A stretch of 64,000 nucleotides of DNA from positions 682,001-746,000 of the forward strand of contig CP065012.1 of NCBI GenBank assembly GCA_016699815.1, read 5' to 3'. A program made the position numbers and the translations under genes. Below are positions 17,353-24,517 of this stretch, piece by piece. Each line of letters starts with the position of its first letter. Positions within the stretch are counted from its first letter, which is position 1. Below the pieces are notes generated by a model, which was not told the DNA's origin, searched no databases, and worked only from the letters and a program-made list of their open reading frames with translations. This DNA comes from Chitinophagaceae bacterium. Lineage in GTDB: Bacteria > Bacteroidota > Bacteroidia > Chitinophagales > Chitinophagaceae.

Positions 17353-17787
17353 ATGTTTTCAAAAGCTTGCGAATACGCCATAAAAGCAACTATTTTTATT
17401 GCTGGCCAATCTATGCAAAACAAAAAAACAGGCCAAAAAGCCATTGCAACAGCTATTGATGGCCCGGAAGCCTTTACAGCTAAAACATTGCAAAAACTTA
17501 CCCGTAACAAAGTAGTAAGCGCAGATAAAGGGCCCAATGGCGGGTTTTACCTTACTAAAAATCAATTGCAAAATATTTGCCTAAAACATATTGTAGAAGT
17601 GATTGATGGGAATAGTTTATTTGAAAACTGCGGGCTTGGCTTAAATAAATGTAACGACAAAAAACCCTGCCCTGTGCACAATAAATTTAAATTAGTAAAA
17701 GAAGGGATACTGGAAATGCTGGAAAGCACAACGGTACAATTCATGGCTATTCAAATGAAAAAAGGAAAAACTTTTTTGAAAATATAA
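17353..17787 (+). CDS. Rrf2-family regulator, NsrR-like, with Fe-S cysteines
   Basis: A 144-residue winged-helix regulator. The N-terminus MFSKACEYAIKATIFIA and the recognition region FTAKTLQKLTRNKVV plus GPNGGFYLTK are typical Rrf2. Three cysteines, C93, C100 and C106 (ENCGLGLNKCNDKKPCPVH), are spaced CX6CX5C, close to the cluster ligands of NsrR and IscR. NsrR senses nitric oxide through its Fe-S cluster. The adjacent truncated hemoglobin (6 nt downstream) and the nearby nos cluster favour an NO-sensing role over IscR-like iron-sulfur homeostasis. Autoregulation is suggested by the palindrome at its promoter. Confidence 0.87.
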   Translation: MFSKACEYAIKATIFIAGQSMQNKKTGQKAIATAIDGPEAFTAKTLQKLTRNKVVSADKGPNGGFYLTKNQLQNICLKHIVEVIDGNSLFENCGLGLNKCNDKKPCPVHNKFKLVKEGILEMLESTTVQFMAIQMKKGKTFLKI

Positions 17788-17793
17788 AAACCA

Positions 17794-18189
17794 ATGACTG
17801 AAAAAAGGGAGATTTACTCACTGGAAGATATAAAATTTTTAGTGGATAAATTTTACCAAAAAGTGAAGGAAAATGAATTACTGGGCCCGGTTTTTACTAC
17901 CGTAATTCAAAATAAATGGCCGCAGCACCTGGAAAAAATGTACCGGTTTTGGGAAACCGTGTTGCTTGAAAAACAAACCTATAAAGGGGGGCCCTTCTCG
18001 CCACATGCAAAGTTACCCGTGCATCAGCAGCATTTTGATACCTGGCTGGACATTTGGAAGCAAACCATTAATGAGCATTTTAAAGGGGCAATTGCCGAAG
18101 AAGCTAAATGGAGAGCAAATAAAATGGCAGAAATGTTTATTTCTAAAATAGCATATTATCGTGATAATAATTCAACATCTTTGCTATAA
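17794..18189 (+). CDS. Group III truncated hemoglobin
   Basis: A 131-residue globin of the TrHb3 class. The helix B region reads FYQKVKENELLGPVF, the middle FWETVLLEKQTYKGGPF, and the proximal heme-ligand histidine is H80 in HQQHFDTWLDIWKQT. TrHb3 proteins are linked to NO or peroxynitrite handling in microaerobic bacteria. Here it follows the NsrR-like gene by 6 nt, so it is very likely regulated with it. A second member of the same class lies at 20186 at the end of the nos cluster. Confidence 0.93.
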   Translation: MTEKREIYSLEDIKFLVDKFYQKVKENELLGPVFTTVIQNKWPQHLEKMYRFWETVLLEKQTYKGGPFSPHAKLPVHQQHFDTWLDIWKQTINEHFKGAIAEEAKWRANKMAEMFISKIAYYRDNNSTSLL

Positions 18190-18322
18190 ACAAAGTGTAA
18201 TTTTTTTTAAACTTGGTATCTTATCCATAGCCCCTTTGGTACTATGCGGTTCTTTACCCAGGCATTTGGACATTAGATACTGGGGGAAAAATTATTGGTT
18301 TATTATTTCATAAACAAGCGCT

Positions 18323-18913
18323 ATGCAAATTGATGACAACATACTTATAACCTATGGAGCTGTAGCTTACCGGGTAAACAAAGGAGAATTTATTTTTCAT
18401 GAAGGCACAACACCCATTTTTTATTACCAGGTAGTAGAAGGTTGCATAAAAGTGTTTACCAGCAATACAAAAGGAAAAGAATTTATACAGGGTATTTTTT
18501 CAAACGGCCAAAGCTTTGGGGAGCCACCCTTATTAATTAATAAATTATACCCCAGTTCGGCACAAGCTACTGCAGCCAGCGTTGTTATTAAAATTTCCAG
18601 GGAGAAGCTATTGGATATTTTTAATGATTATCCGCAAATTCTTCAAAATTTATTTTTCAAGTTTGCCGACAGGCTTTATCAAAAAAGCATATCTGCCCAA
18701 ATTTGGGTAAGCCGTACCCCTGAAGAAAAAATTATCCAGTTTTTAGAGAATATAAAAACCTACAACAACCACAAAGCACAGGAAATGGTTTCTTTTACCC
18801 GGCAACAAATTGCAGATTTTACCGGCCTTAGGGTTGAAACTGTGATACGTACCCTCTCCAGGCTTAGCCAGCATGGAAAAGTAAAAATTATAGATCATAA
18901 ATTATATTATTAA
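18323..18913 (+). CDS. Crp/Fnr-family transcriptional regulator
   Basis: A 196-residue activator with an N-terminal cyclic-nucleotide-type beta barrel (KGEFIFHEGTTPIFYYQVVEGCIKV) and a C-terminal helix-turn-helix FTRQQIADFTGLRVETVIRT. The recognition helix keeps the Glu and Arg that contact TGA/TCA half-sites in Crp and Fnr. It has only one cysteine, so it cannot bind an Fnr-type 4Fe-4S cluster; a heme/NO-sensing (DNR-like) or other signal is possible. It lies between the hemoglobin and the membrane-protein gene (4 nt gap). It is the best local candidate to bind the TATGA-N6-TCATA site upstream of the nos genes. Confidence 0.9.
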   Translation: MQIDDNILITYGAVAYRVNKGEFIFHEGTTPIFYYQVVEGCIKVFTSNTKGKEFIQGIFSNGQSFGEPPLLINKLYPSSAQATAASVVIKISREKLLDIFNDYPQILQNLFFKFADRLYQKSISAQIWVSRTPEEKIIQFLENIKTYNNHKAQEMVSFTRQQIADFTGLRVETVIRTLSRLSQHGKVKIIDHKLYY

Positions 18914-18916
18914 AAA

Positions 18917-20155
18917 ATGGGCGTTATATTATCACCAAAATGGTTTCGGATTGCTTTACTCAACCTCGCAATTGTTGCTTTATATGGAACGCTGATGCGT
19001 TATAAAATTGCCTTTGATTTTCCTTTTTTTGAGCAGAAAAACCTTTTACACGCCCACTCCCATTTTGCTTTTACAGGATGGATTAGCCACGTGCTATACT
19101 GTGGATTTTTTTTACTTGTTGCACCGTATATAAATTTAAAAGCAAGGCCAAAATACAAAATACTTATTCTGCTTAACCTGGTAAGTGCTTTTGGCATGTT
19201 AATAGCATTCACCATTCAGGGTTATAAGTTTTTTTCTATTGCTTTTTCTATGCTTTCTATTATAACGGCATTTTTTTTTGCCGCATTTTTTATTGCCGAT
19301 GCAAAAAAATTCCCGGCACAACATGCAGCAAAACCCTGGGCAAAAACAGCTCTTATTTTAAATGTAATTTCTGCTGCCGGGCCATTTTATTTGGCATATA
19401 TGATGGCTAGTAAAAATATTGATCAATATAATTACCTGGCTTCCGTTTATTATTTCCTTCATTTTCAGTATAGTGGTTGGTTTTTCTTTGGTTTTATTGC
19501 CCTTATTGCCAATAAGCTTCCCATGAGCAGCGCTGTATTGAACAAATACTACCGGTTATTTGCCATTTCTGTAATACCCGCATATTTTTTATCTATCTTA
19601 TGGTTTAAACTTCCGGCTTGGTTATACGTTGTTACGGTAACAGCATGCATCTTACAATTTGTTACCTGGCTGGTTTTAATGGTAAAAATTTGGCCGGCAT
19701 TAAGCAAGCTGCCCATCAATTACCCCAAATGGGTAAAAGTGTTTTTTTATGCAGCAGCTACGGCGCTTACACTAAAATTTTTATTACAGGCAGTTTCTGT
19801 AGTACCGTATTTAAGCCATTTTGCCTTTAGTATCCGGTCTATTGTGATTGCATTCCTCCACCTGATCCTGTTGGGCATTTACAGTCTTTTTATTATTGGC
19901 TATATGTTTGTTAAAAAAAATATTCAAGCCAGCAACCTTGCAAAGTTTGCAGCAATTTCTTTTTTGTGTGGAGTGGTAATTAATGAACTGGTTTTGGCAA
20001 TTTTGGGTTTTGCGGCCTTTTTTTACTTTACTATTCCCCATTCTGCTATTATGTTATTTGGCGCAGCAGTTATCCTTTTCATTTCGGCCTTTTTGTTATT
20101 TACTTCGCAGTTTAAAAACAACAGCGCATCTAAAATAAACTTGAACGAGACTTAG
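18917..20155 (+). CDS. Histidine-rich polytopic membrane protein, possibly related to heme-copper oxidase subunit I or NnrS
   Basis: A 412-residue protein with roughly 12 predicted membrane helices. Histidines stand at helix ends or inside helices: H45, H47, H49 and H58 (LLHAHSHFAFTGWISH), H182 (LHFQYSGWFFFGF), and later AFLHLILLG and TIPHSAIMLFG. This spacing recalls heme or copper sites of heme-copper oxidase subunit I and of NnrS, but I cannot match it firmly to either, and the six canonical oxidase ligands are not all evident. It starts 4 nt after the Crp/Fnr gene, so it is probably co-expressed. A role in NO or nitrogen-oxide metabolism is inference from position. Confidence 0.7.
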   Translation: MGVILSPKWFRIALLNLAIVALYGTLMRYKIAFDFPFFEQKNLLHAHSHFAFTGWISHVLYCGFFLLVAPYINLKARPKYKILILLNLVSAFGMLIAFTIQGYKFFSIAFSMLSIITAFFFAAFFIADAKKFPAQHAAKPWAKTALILNVISAAGPFYLAYMMASKNIDQYNYLASVYYFLHFQYSGWFFFGFIALIANKLPMSSAVLNKYYRLFAISVIPAYFLSILWFKLPAWLYVVTVTACILQFVTWLVLMVKIWPALSKLPINYPKWVKVFFYAAATALTLKFLLQAVSVVPYLSHFAFSIRSIVIAFLHLILLGIYSLFIIGYMFVKKNIQASNLAKFAAISFLCGVVINELVLAILGFAAFFYFTIPHSAIMLFGAAVILFISAFLLFTSQFKNNSASKINLNET

Positions 20156-20185
20156 AACCTAATTTTTCCGGTAAATTTATAAAAG

Positions 20186-20554
20186 CTATAATAACTGTTG
20201 CAGCATTACAGCAGAAATACCACTTGCATGTAATTTCATTTTTGTGGCGTTTTTACCGGAAAAATGCTGGTCAATTGTTTCATTAAAGATGCGTAACCAG
20301 CGTTCAAAATGGAGGGAAGATGTAGCATTTTGGGTATGAATTTTTTTATGGGCATCTAACGGATTGCCGTCATATTCACCGGTATAAAATAATACATTCT
20401 CCCAAAAGGCACTCATTGTGGGAATATGTTTTTCCCAGTTTACCTCAACAACATCAGTAAAAAAGTGGCCGATAACTTTATCTGCTTTTGCCTTTTCATA
20501 AAAAAACTGCATTATAATTACAATGTCCTTTTTACCGGTAATATCTGGCTTCAT
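20186..20554 (-). CDS. Group III truncated hemoglobin (second copy)
   Basis: A 122-residue TrHb3. Helix B is IMQFFYEKAKADKVIGHFF, the centre MSAFWENVLFYTGEYDGNP, and the proximal histidine H82 lies in LHFERWLRIFNET. The ATG at 20554 is used since the longer reading overlaps the nosY end and adds no globin sequence. It follows nosY by 22 nt and is the last gene of the nos cluster, so it probably protects NosZ or the cell from NO while N2O is respired. It is clearly diverged from the copy at 17794 and not a recent duplicate. Confidence 0.92.
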   Translation of the reverse strand: MKPDITGKKDIVIIMQFFYEKAKADKVIGHFFTDVVEVNWEKHIPTMSAFWENVLFYTGEYDGNPLDAHKKIHTQNATSSLHFERWLRIFNETIDQHFSGKNATKMKLHASGISAVMLQQLL

Positions 20555-20576
20555 ACTCAAATAACCTTTAAACCCA

Positions 20577-21344
20577 TTACAAATCTTTCTTCTTAAATTT
20601 AATAAGAGAAATATAAAATGGTACAAATACCCAAAGCATCAGTAATATAAATGAAAGCAAAATCCCCAACTGGCTACCAAAAATATCTTTAAAAATTGCC
20701 CCGGTGTGGCCCATCATTGCTGAAATATTCATCCGCAAAAGAATGAGTATCCGGCACAAATCTATTGGGCTTAATGCGCTGAGCAATACCACAGGCTTTT
20801 CTATTGGGTAATCCGCAAACTGAAAAAAAATAAATAAAACCAACCCGTCAAATAAAAGTGCAAAATAAAGCCAAAGCATAATGGAAACACCAATACCTTT
20901 TGCTTTATCCCTACTCAATATACCGCTCAAAAATGCAACAGCAACAAAAATTACCGATAATAGGGAACCTGAAACAATCATCATTAAAGCCGTGCCTGCA
21001 TCGGCAAAAATCAATAACGGAATACCCGCCCCAATAATAAAGGAAACAACCATGCTCACCGACATACCCAAAAACAAAGCTTTCCAAATTACACTTCGCT
21101 TTACCGGATGGCTTACCAGCAGTTCAATAAACTCATTACTGTTATAAACATAAATAGTGGCAAAAAGCACTGATACCAACGGAACCGTAAGCAAAATAAT
21201 ATTGAGTACAGTAAGCAACCCTTTGGTGCTGTTGTCTTCAAGGCTAAAGGCGCTCCAGGAAAACAAGGCCAGTATAATTGCATATACTATTACAATCTTA
21301 TTCTTTAAAATATCCAAAACCACATATTTCAAAATACGCATCAT
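20577..21344 (-). CDS. nosY: NosY-type ABC transporter permease
   Basis: The 255-residue protein has six predicted membrane helices and begins MRILKYVVLDILKNKIVIVY, as in ABC-2 type NosY permeases. The VSHPVKRSVIWKALFLGMS loop is typical of this class. With NosF and NosD it forms the NosDFY complex that delivers copper/sulfur for the CuZ centre of NosZ in the periplasm. Its start overlaps the nosF stop by 4 nt, indicating translational coupling. Confidence 0.9.
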   Translation of the reverse strand: MMRILKYVVLDILKNKIVIVYAIILALFSWSAFSLEDNSTKGLLTVLNIILLTVPLVSVLFATIYVYNSNEFIELLVSHPVKRSVIWKALFLGMSVSMVVSFIIGAGIPLLIFADAGTALMMIVSGSLLSVIFVAVAFLSGILSRDKAKGIGVSIMLWLYFALLFDGLVLFIFFQFADYPIEKPVVLLSALSPIDLCRILILLRMNISAMMGHTGAIFKDIFGSQLGILLSFILLMLWVFVPFYISLIKFKKKDL

Positions 21345-22051
21345 GCCTCTTCACTTTTTAAAAGATGAACAATAGACTTTGCTATAGTTACTTTACCGGT
21401 ATCGGCTTTAAGATCAACAACATTCTTGTGGAATTTCAAAAATCCGTCCTGCATAAAAATTACCTGGGTTACCATATCTTCCAGTTCACTTAGTAAATGA
21501 GAAGTAATAAGGATAAGGCAACCGGAGTTTTTTGCTTCAGTAATTTTTGCTTTGAGGATCTCGGCAGCAACCGGGTCAAGCCCGGCTGTTGGTTCATCCA
21601 GTATCAATACTTCAGGCTTAAACATAAATGCAAGTGTTGCACTTACTTTTTGAGTAGTTCCCCCGCTTAGGGTACGCATTTTTTTTTCCAGCATCCCTGA
21701 TAATAAAAACTGGTCGTAAAGTGTGGTATCTGTTGCCACTTTAGCATTTCGGATACTCTTTATTAAATCAATAACCTGCCCTATTTTCATGTTCTCCGGA
21801 TAGCGCCCAATTTGTGGCATATAACCAATTTGGTGTTTATAGGCAATATCCTGTTTAATATTTTTTTCTTTAAAAAAAATTTCGCCTTTTTCAGGCAAAA
21901 CCATTCCCAGTATAGATTTAATAAGTGTTGTTTTACCGCAACCATTTGGGCCAATAAGAGCAATACATTCGCCTTTATTAAGTTGCAGGTTTACATTATT
22001 TAATGCGGTTAACCTTCCAAAATTTTTAGTTAAGTTTTTAATTTCTATCAT
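21341..22051 (-). CDS. nosF: NosF-type ABC transporter ATPase
   Basis: A 236-residue nucleotide-binding subunit with Walker A GPNGCGKTTLIKS, signature LSGGTTQKVS and Walker B VLILDEPTAGLDP. The GYMPQIGRYPENMKIGQVI Q-loop region resembles NosF. It powers the NosDFY complex. Overlaps by 4 nt with both nosD upstream and nosY downstream, so the three are translated together. Confidence 0.94.
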   Translation of the reverse strand: MIEIKNLTKNFGRLTALNNVNLQLNKGECIALIGPNGCGKTTLIKSILGMVLPEKGEIFFKEKNIKQDIAYKHQIGYMPQIGRYPENMKIGQVIDLIKSIRNAKVATDTTLYDQFLLSGMLEKKMRTLSGGTTQKVSATLAFMFKPEVLILDEPTAGLDPVAAEILKAKITEAKNSGCLILITSHLLSELEDMVTQVIFMQDGFLKFHKNVVDLKADTGKVTIAKSIVHLLKSEEA

Positions 22052-23307
22052 AATGGATAAGGGAATATACTGGGTTTATTGTCAACAAAATTTTCAGGCG
22101 TAAGGCTCGGTATTACTTTTTCTGATTTGTCTAAAAGATTTACGATAAAACTCTGGTAAAGCAACATTGCCGGTGGGTTTTTTTCCACTATTACCGAATA
22201 AAGGCTTAATGGGTGAAAGGGCACATCGCCAAATTTGTCTTTGTTTAAATCATATCCTTCATATTTGTCCCAGTAATTTTCAGTAAAATGATTTAAAGTA
22301 AGTGTACCATTGGTAGCTACATCAAAAATGTTTCCCATAAAATTATTAAAGGCAATAACATTTTCCATACAATTGGCTTGCAGTCGCATTCCCCAGCCGT
22401 TTCCGCTAAACAGGTTATATTCAACCCTAATCCGGTTAGAGCCATCAAACAAAATTCCGGTAGTATTATTTAAAAATTTATTTCCCGATAGGTAGCAGTC
22501 CGATAATTCTTTAAACAAAACCCCGTAAGATGCATCTCCCCAGTTTTCTTCAAATGTATTGTTCATCATCACTACTTTTTTAGTAAACATCACAGCTACG
22601 CCTGCCCCGTTATTTTTAAAGTAGTTAGTAATGTAAGCATTATCGTTGGAAAACATAAAATGCAACCCGTAACGAAGGTTGTTTTTTGAAACATTTCTCC
22701 AGATAACGGAGTGGGTTACAAATTCAAAGTAAATGCCATCTCTATGCCCACTTATTCTATTACCAGTAATTTGCAGGCTATCGCTCTTCCAGCAATGGAT
22801 GCCATTTCCGGATTGGTATTCTTCTTTTTGCGAGGCCTTAATGACGTTATTTTTAATAATGCAATTTTGTGTGTATTGCAAGTAAACACCAAAATAATTG
22901 TTAATGAAGATGTTGCCTTCAATCAAAATATTACTGCACTCATACACTTTAATTGCACCAGGGTCTTCCATTACGGTACGCCCGGAGTTTTGCAATTGAA
23001 ACCCTTTGATAGTTACATTGCTGCTCTTAACAGAAAAAATTTCATACCTTATTTCTCCATCCAATACAGGGAAACCCTCACCTAACAAATAAATTGACTT
23101 ATCAATAATGATATTTCCCTCTTTATAAAGCCCGTTAAACACAATGATGGTATCGCCATTTTTACTTTGGGTTACCGCTTCCTTAATATGTTTATATACC
23201 TGTCCTTTACCCACCTTTAATATGGCTGCACTTGTATTTTTAATATTAAGTGAAAGCAGTACTATTGTTGCACTAAAACTATATAATTTAATGATCGTGC
23301 CCTTCAT
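22048..23307 (-). CDS. nosD: NosD, periplasmic beta-helix accessory protein
   Basis: A 419-residue exported protein (N-terminal signal-like MKGTIIKLYSFSATIVLLSL) made of right-handed beta-helix repeats, seen as many short N-x-F/I-x-N turns such as GNIFINNYFGVYLQYTQN and GNRISGHRDGIYFEF. NosD is the periplasmic part of the NosDFY complex needed for CuZ assembly in nitrous-oxide reductase. Its start overlaps the end of the NosL fusion gene by 20 nt. Length and repeats match the family. Confidence 0.93.
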   Translation of the reverse strand: MKGTIIKLYSFSATIVLLSLNIKNTSAAILKVGKGQVYKHIKEAVTQSKNGDTIIVFNGLYKEGNIIIDKSIYLLGEGFPVLDGEIRYEIFSVKSSNVTIKGFQLQNSGRTVMEDPGAIKVYECSNILIEGNIFINNYFGVYLQYTQNCIIKNNVIKASQKEEYQSGNGIHCWKSDSLQITGNRISGHRDGIYFEFVTHSVIWRNVSKNNLRYGLHFMFSNDNAYITNYFKNNGAGVAVMFTKKVVMMNNTFEENWGDASYGVLFKELSDCYLSGNKFLNNTTGILFDGSNRIRVEYNLFSGNGWGMRLQANCMENVIAFNNFMGNIFDVATNGTLTLNHFTENYWDKYEGYDLNKDKFGDVPFHPLSLYSVIVEKNPPAMLLYQSFIVNLLDKSEKVIPSLTPENFVDNKPSIFPYPL

Positions 23308-24343
23308 GGCTGCTTGCTTCCTTCTTTTCTGAATTTTGATGTAAAGTATTCCAATCTACTGCTGTTGCGGTTATTTTATTTGCCTGTGCTACTGCCGCCT
23401 CTTTTGTTGCAAAAGCTGCAGTGTTGCCTCCCATTGGGCTTTTATAGCTGGTATGAGTAATATACCAGGCTGTAGTTGCATCAATAAATTCATTTGATTT
23501 TTCCACATTGCCCACATAAAAATTTTTAATAGTTCCTTTGTCAACTGTTTCAGCATATTTTAACATACAACTGATATCGTCAAATTTGTACACTCTTCCT
23601 TTTTGAGTTATTAACTCTGTCATAAAATGAGCATCAGAAATATTCATTTTACAAAACTCACAGGCATCTTTATCAAGGATTACAGGTACCGGGCCATTGC
23701 TTCTGCAGGATACAAGTAAAAAAATACTGGCTATGGATGCTACAGCAATAGGGCCTTTCTTTTTAAACCTATTAAAAAATTTATTTTCTTTTAAAACTGC
23801 AATAAGTAGCAATAAGCCTGATGAGATAAACAGCCAACCACCCAAAGCAGGTATTGAATATGCGCCGAAATTGAGCAACTGCTTAAACCCTATTAATGGC
23901 GGCTGGTATGCCATACCCGGAACCTTTATTGCAGCATTAGGATCAAGGTTGTGGCCATAATCATATTCCCATTTCCAAAAATCTACCATAGCAATAATGC
24001 CAAATATTACAAAACTGGCAAAAACTATGTATAGCCATTTTTTTCGGGCTATGGCCAAAGTAAGTAAAAATAAAAGTGCAAAAAAACCAATGATATACGG
24101 CAATACCGTAAACTCAATAAAATCGCTGGTTTTCAAAGTTTTCATACCAATGTAGTGATTAAGGCCATTAATAATATCAACATCACCTGCAATTTTATTT
24201 GGCCATATCTCCAACATTAATCCTTCCGGGTATTGTGGTGCATCCAGGTAAATACTCCATAAAGGAACAAATAAGGATACAATTAAAAACAATGCTGCTG
24301 CCAGCAAAAGTAATTTTGAGAAACCTGAAATTTTGTTTTCCAT
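23288..24343 (-). CDS. nosL: Membrane-domain/NosL fusion, copper chaperone for NosZ
   Basis: The 351-residue protein has two parts. Residues 1-210 hold about five or six membrane helices with a periplasmic segment (WSIYLDAPQYPEGLMLEIWP). Residues 213-335 are a NosL domain: a lipobox-like LLVSC ending at C213, then the copper-site motif CEFCKM (C228, C231, M233) and YKFDDISCMLKYAE. The tail SHEGHDH is a likely metal-binding stretch. NosL is normally a free lipoprotein giving Cu(I) to apo-NosZ. Here the lipobox is retained but internal, so the domain would be held by the preceding helices. The gene lies downstream of nosZ after a terminator and overlaps nosD. Confidence 0.88.
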   Translation of the reverse strand: MENKISGFSKLLLLAAALFLIVSLFVPLWSIYLDAPQYPEGLMLEIWPNKIAGDVDIINGLNHYIGMKTLKTSDFIEFTVLPYIIGFFALLFLLTLAIARKKWLYIVFASFVIFGIIAMVDFWKWEYDYGHNLDPNAAIKVPGMAYQPPLIGFKQLLNFGAYSIPALGGWLFISSGLLLLIAVLKENKFFNRFKKKGPIAVASIASIFLLVSCRSNGPVPVILDKDACEFCKMNISDAHFMTELITQKGRVYKFDDISCMLKYAETVDKGTIKNFYVGNVEKSNEFIDATTAWYITHTSYKSPMGGNTAAFATKEAAVAQANKITATAVDWNTLHQNSEKKEASSHEGHDH

Positions 24344-24456
24344 ACAATAAATTTAATCTTTCCTCTTTAAAATTCATTCTTATTCATAATAGCATCCATC
24401 TTCAAGTAGTTTTCAATTTCATATGCTGGATTGCTCTGCCAAAAATCCATAGCAAT

Positions 24457-24492
24457 AAAAAAGGGGCAGCAAACTTTTAATGCTGCCCCTTT
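24457..24492 (-). terminator. Terminator or attenuator between nosZ and nosL
   Basis: On the minus strand, a strong stem AAAGGGGCAGCA / TGCTGCCCCTTT with a 9-nt loop followed by a T tract. It lies 26 nt after the nosZ stop and before nosL, so it would make most transcripts end after nosZ and lower expression of the accessory genes. Confidence 0.85.
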
Positions 24493-24517
24493 GTAAATAA
24501 GTTTGCTAACCTACAAA

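Noticed and set aside
17353..18189. IscR/suf-type iron-sulfur regulation for the Rrf2 gene
   Set aside because: No isc or suf genes nearby; hemoglobin and nos neighbours and the cysteine spacing favour an NsrR-like role, although this is not proven.
20555..20626. Longer N-terminus of the second truncated hemoglobin
   Set aside because: It overlaps the nosY 3' end and adds non-globin residues.
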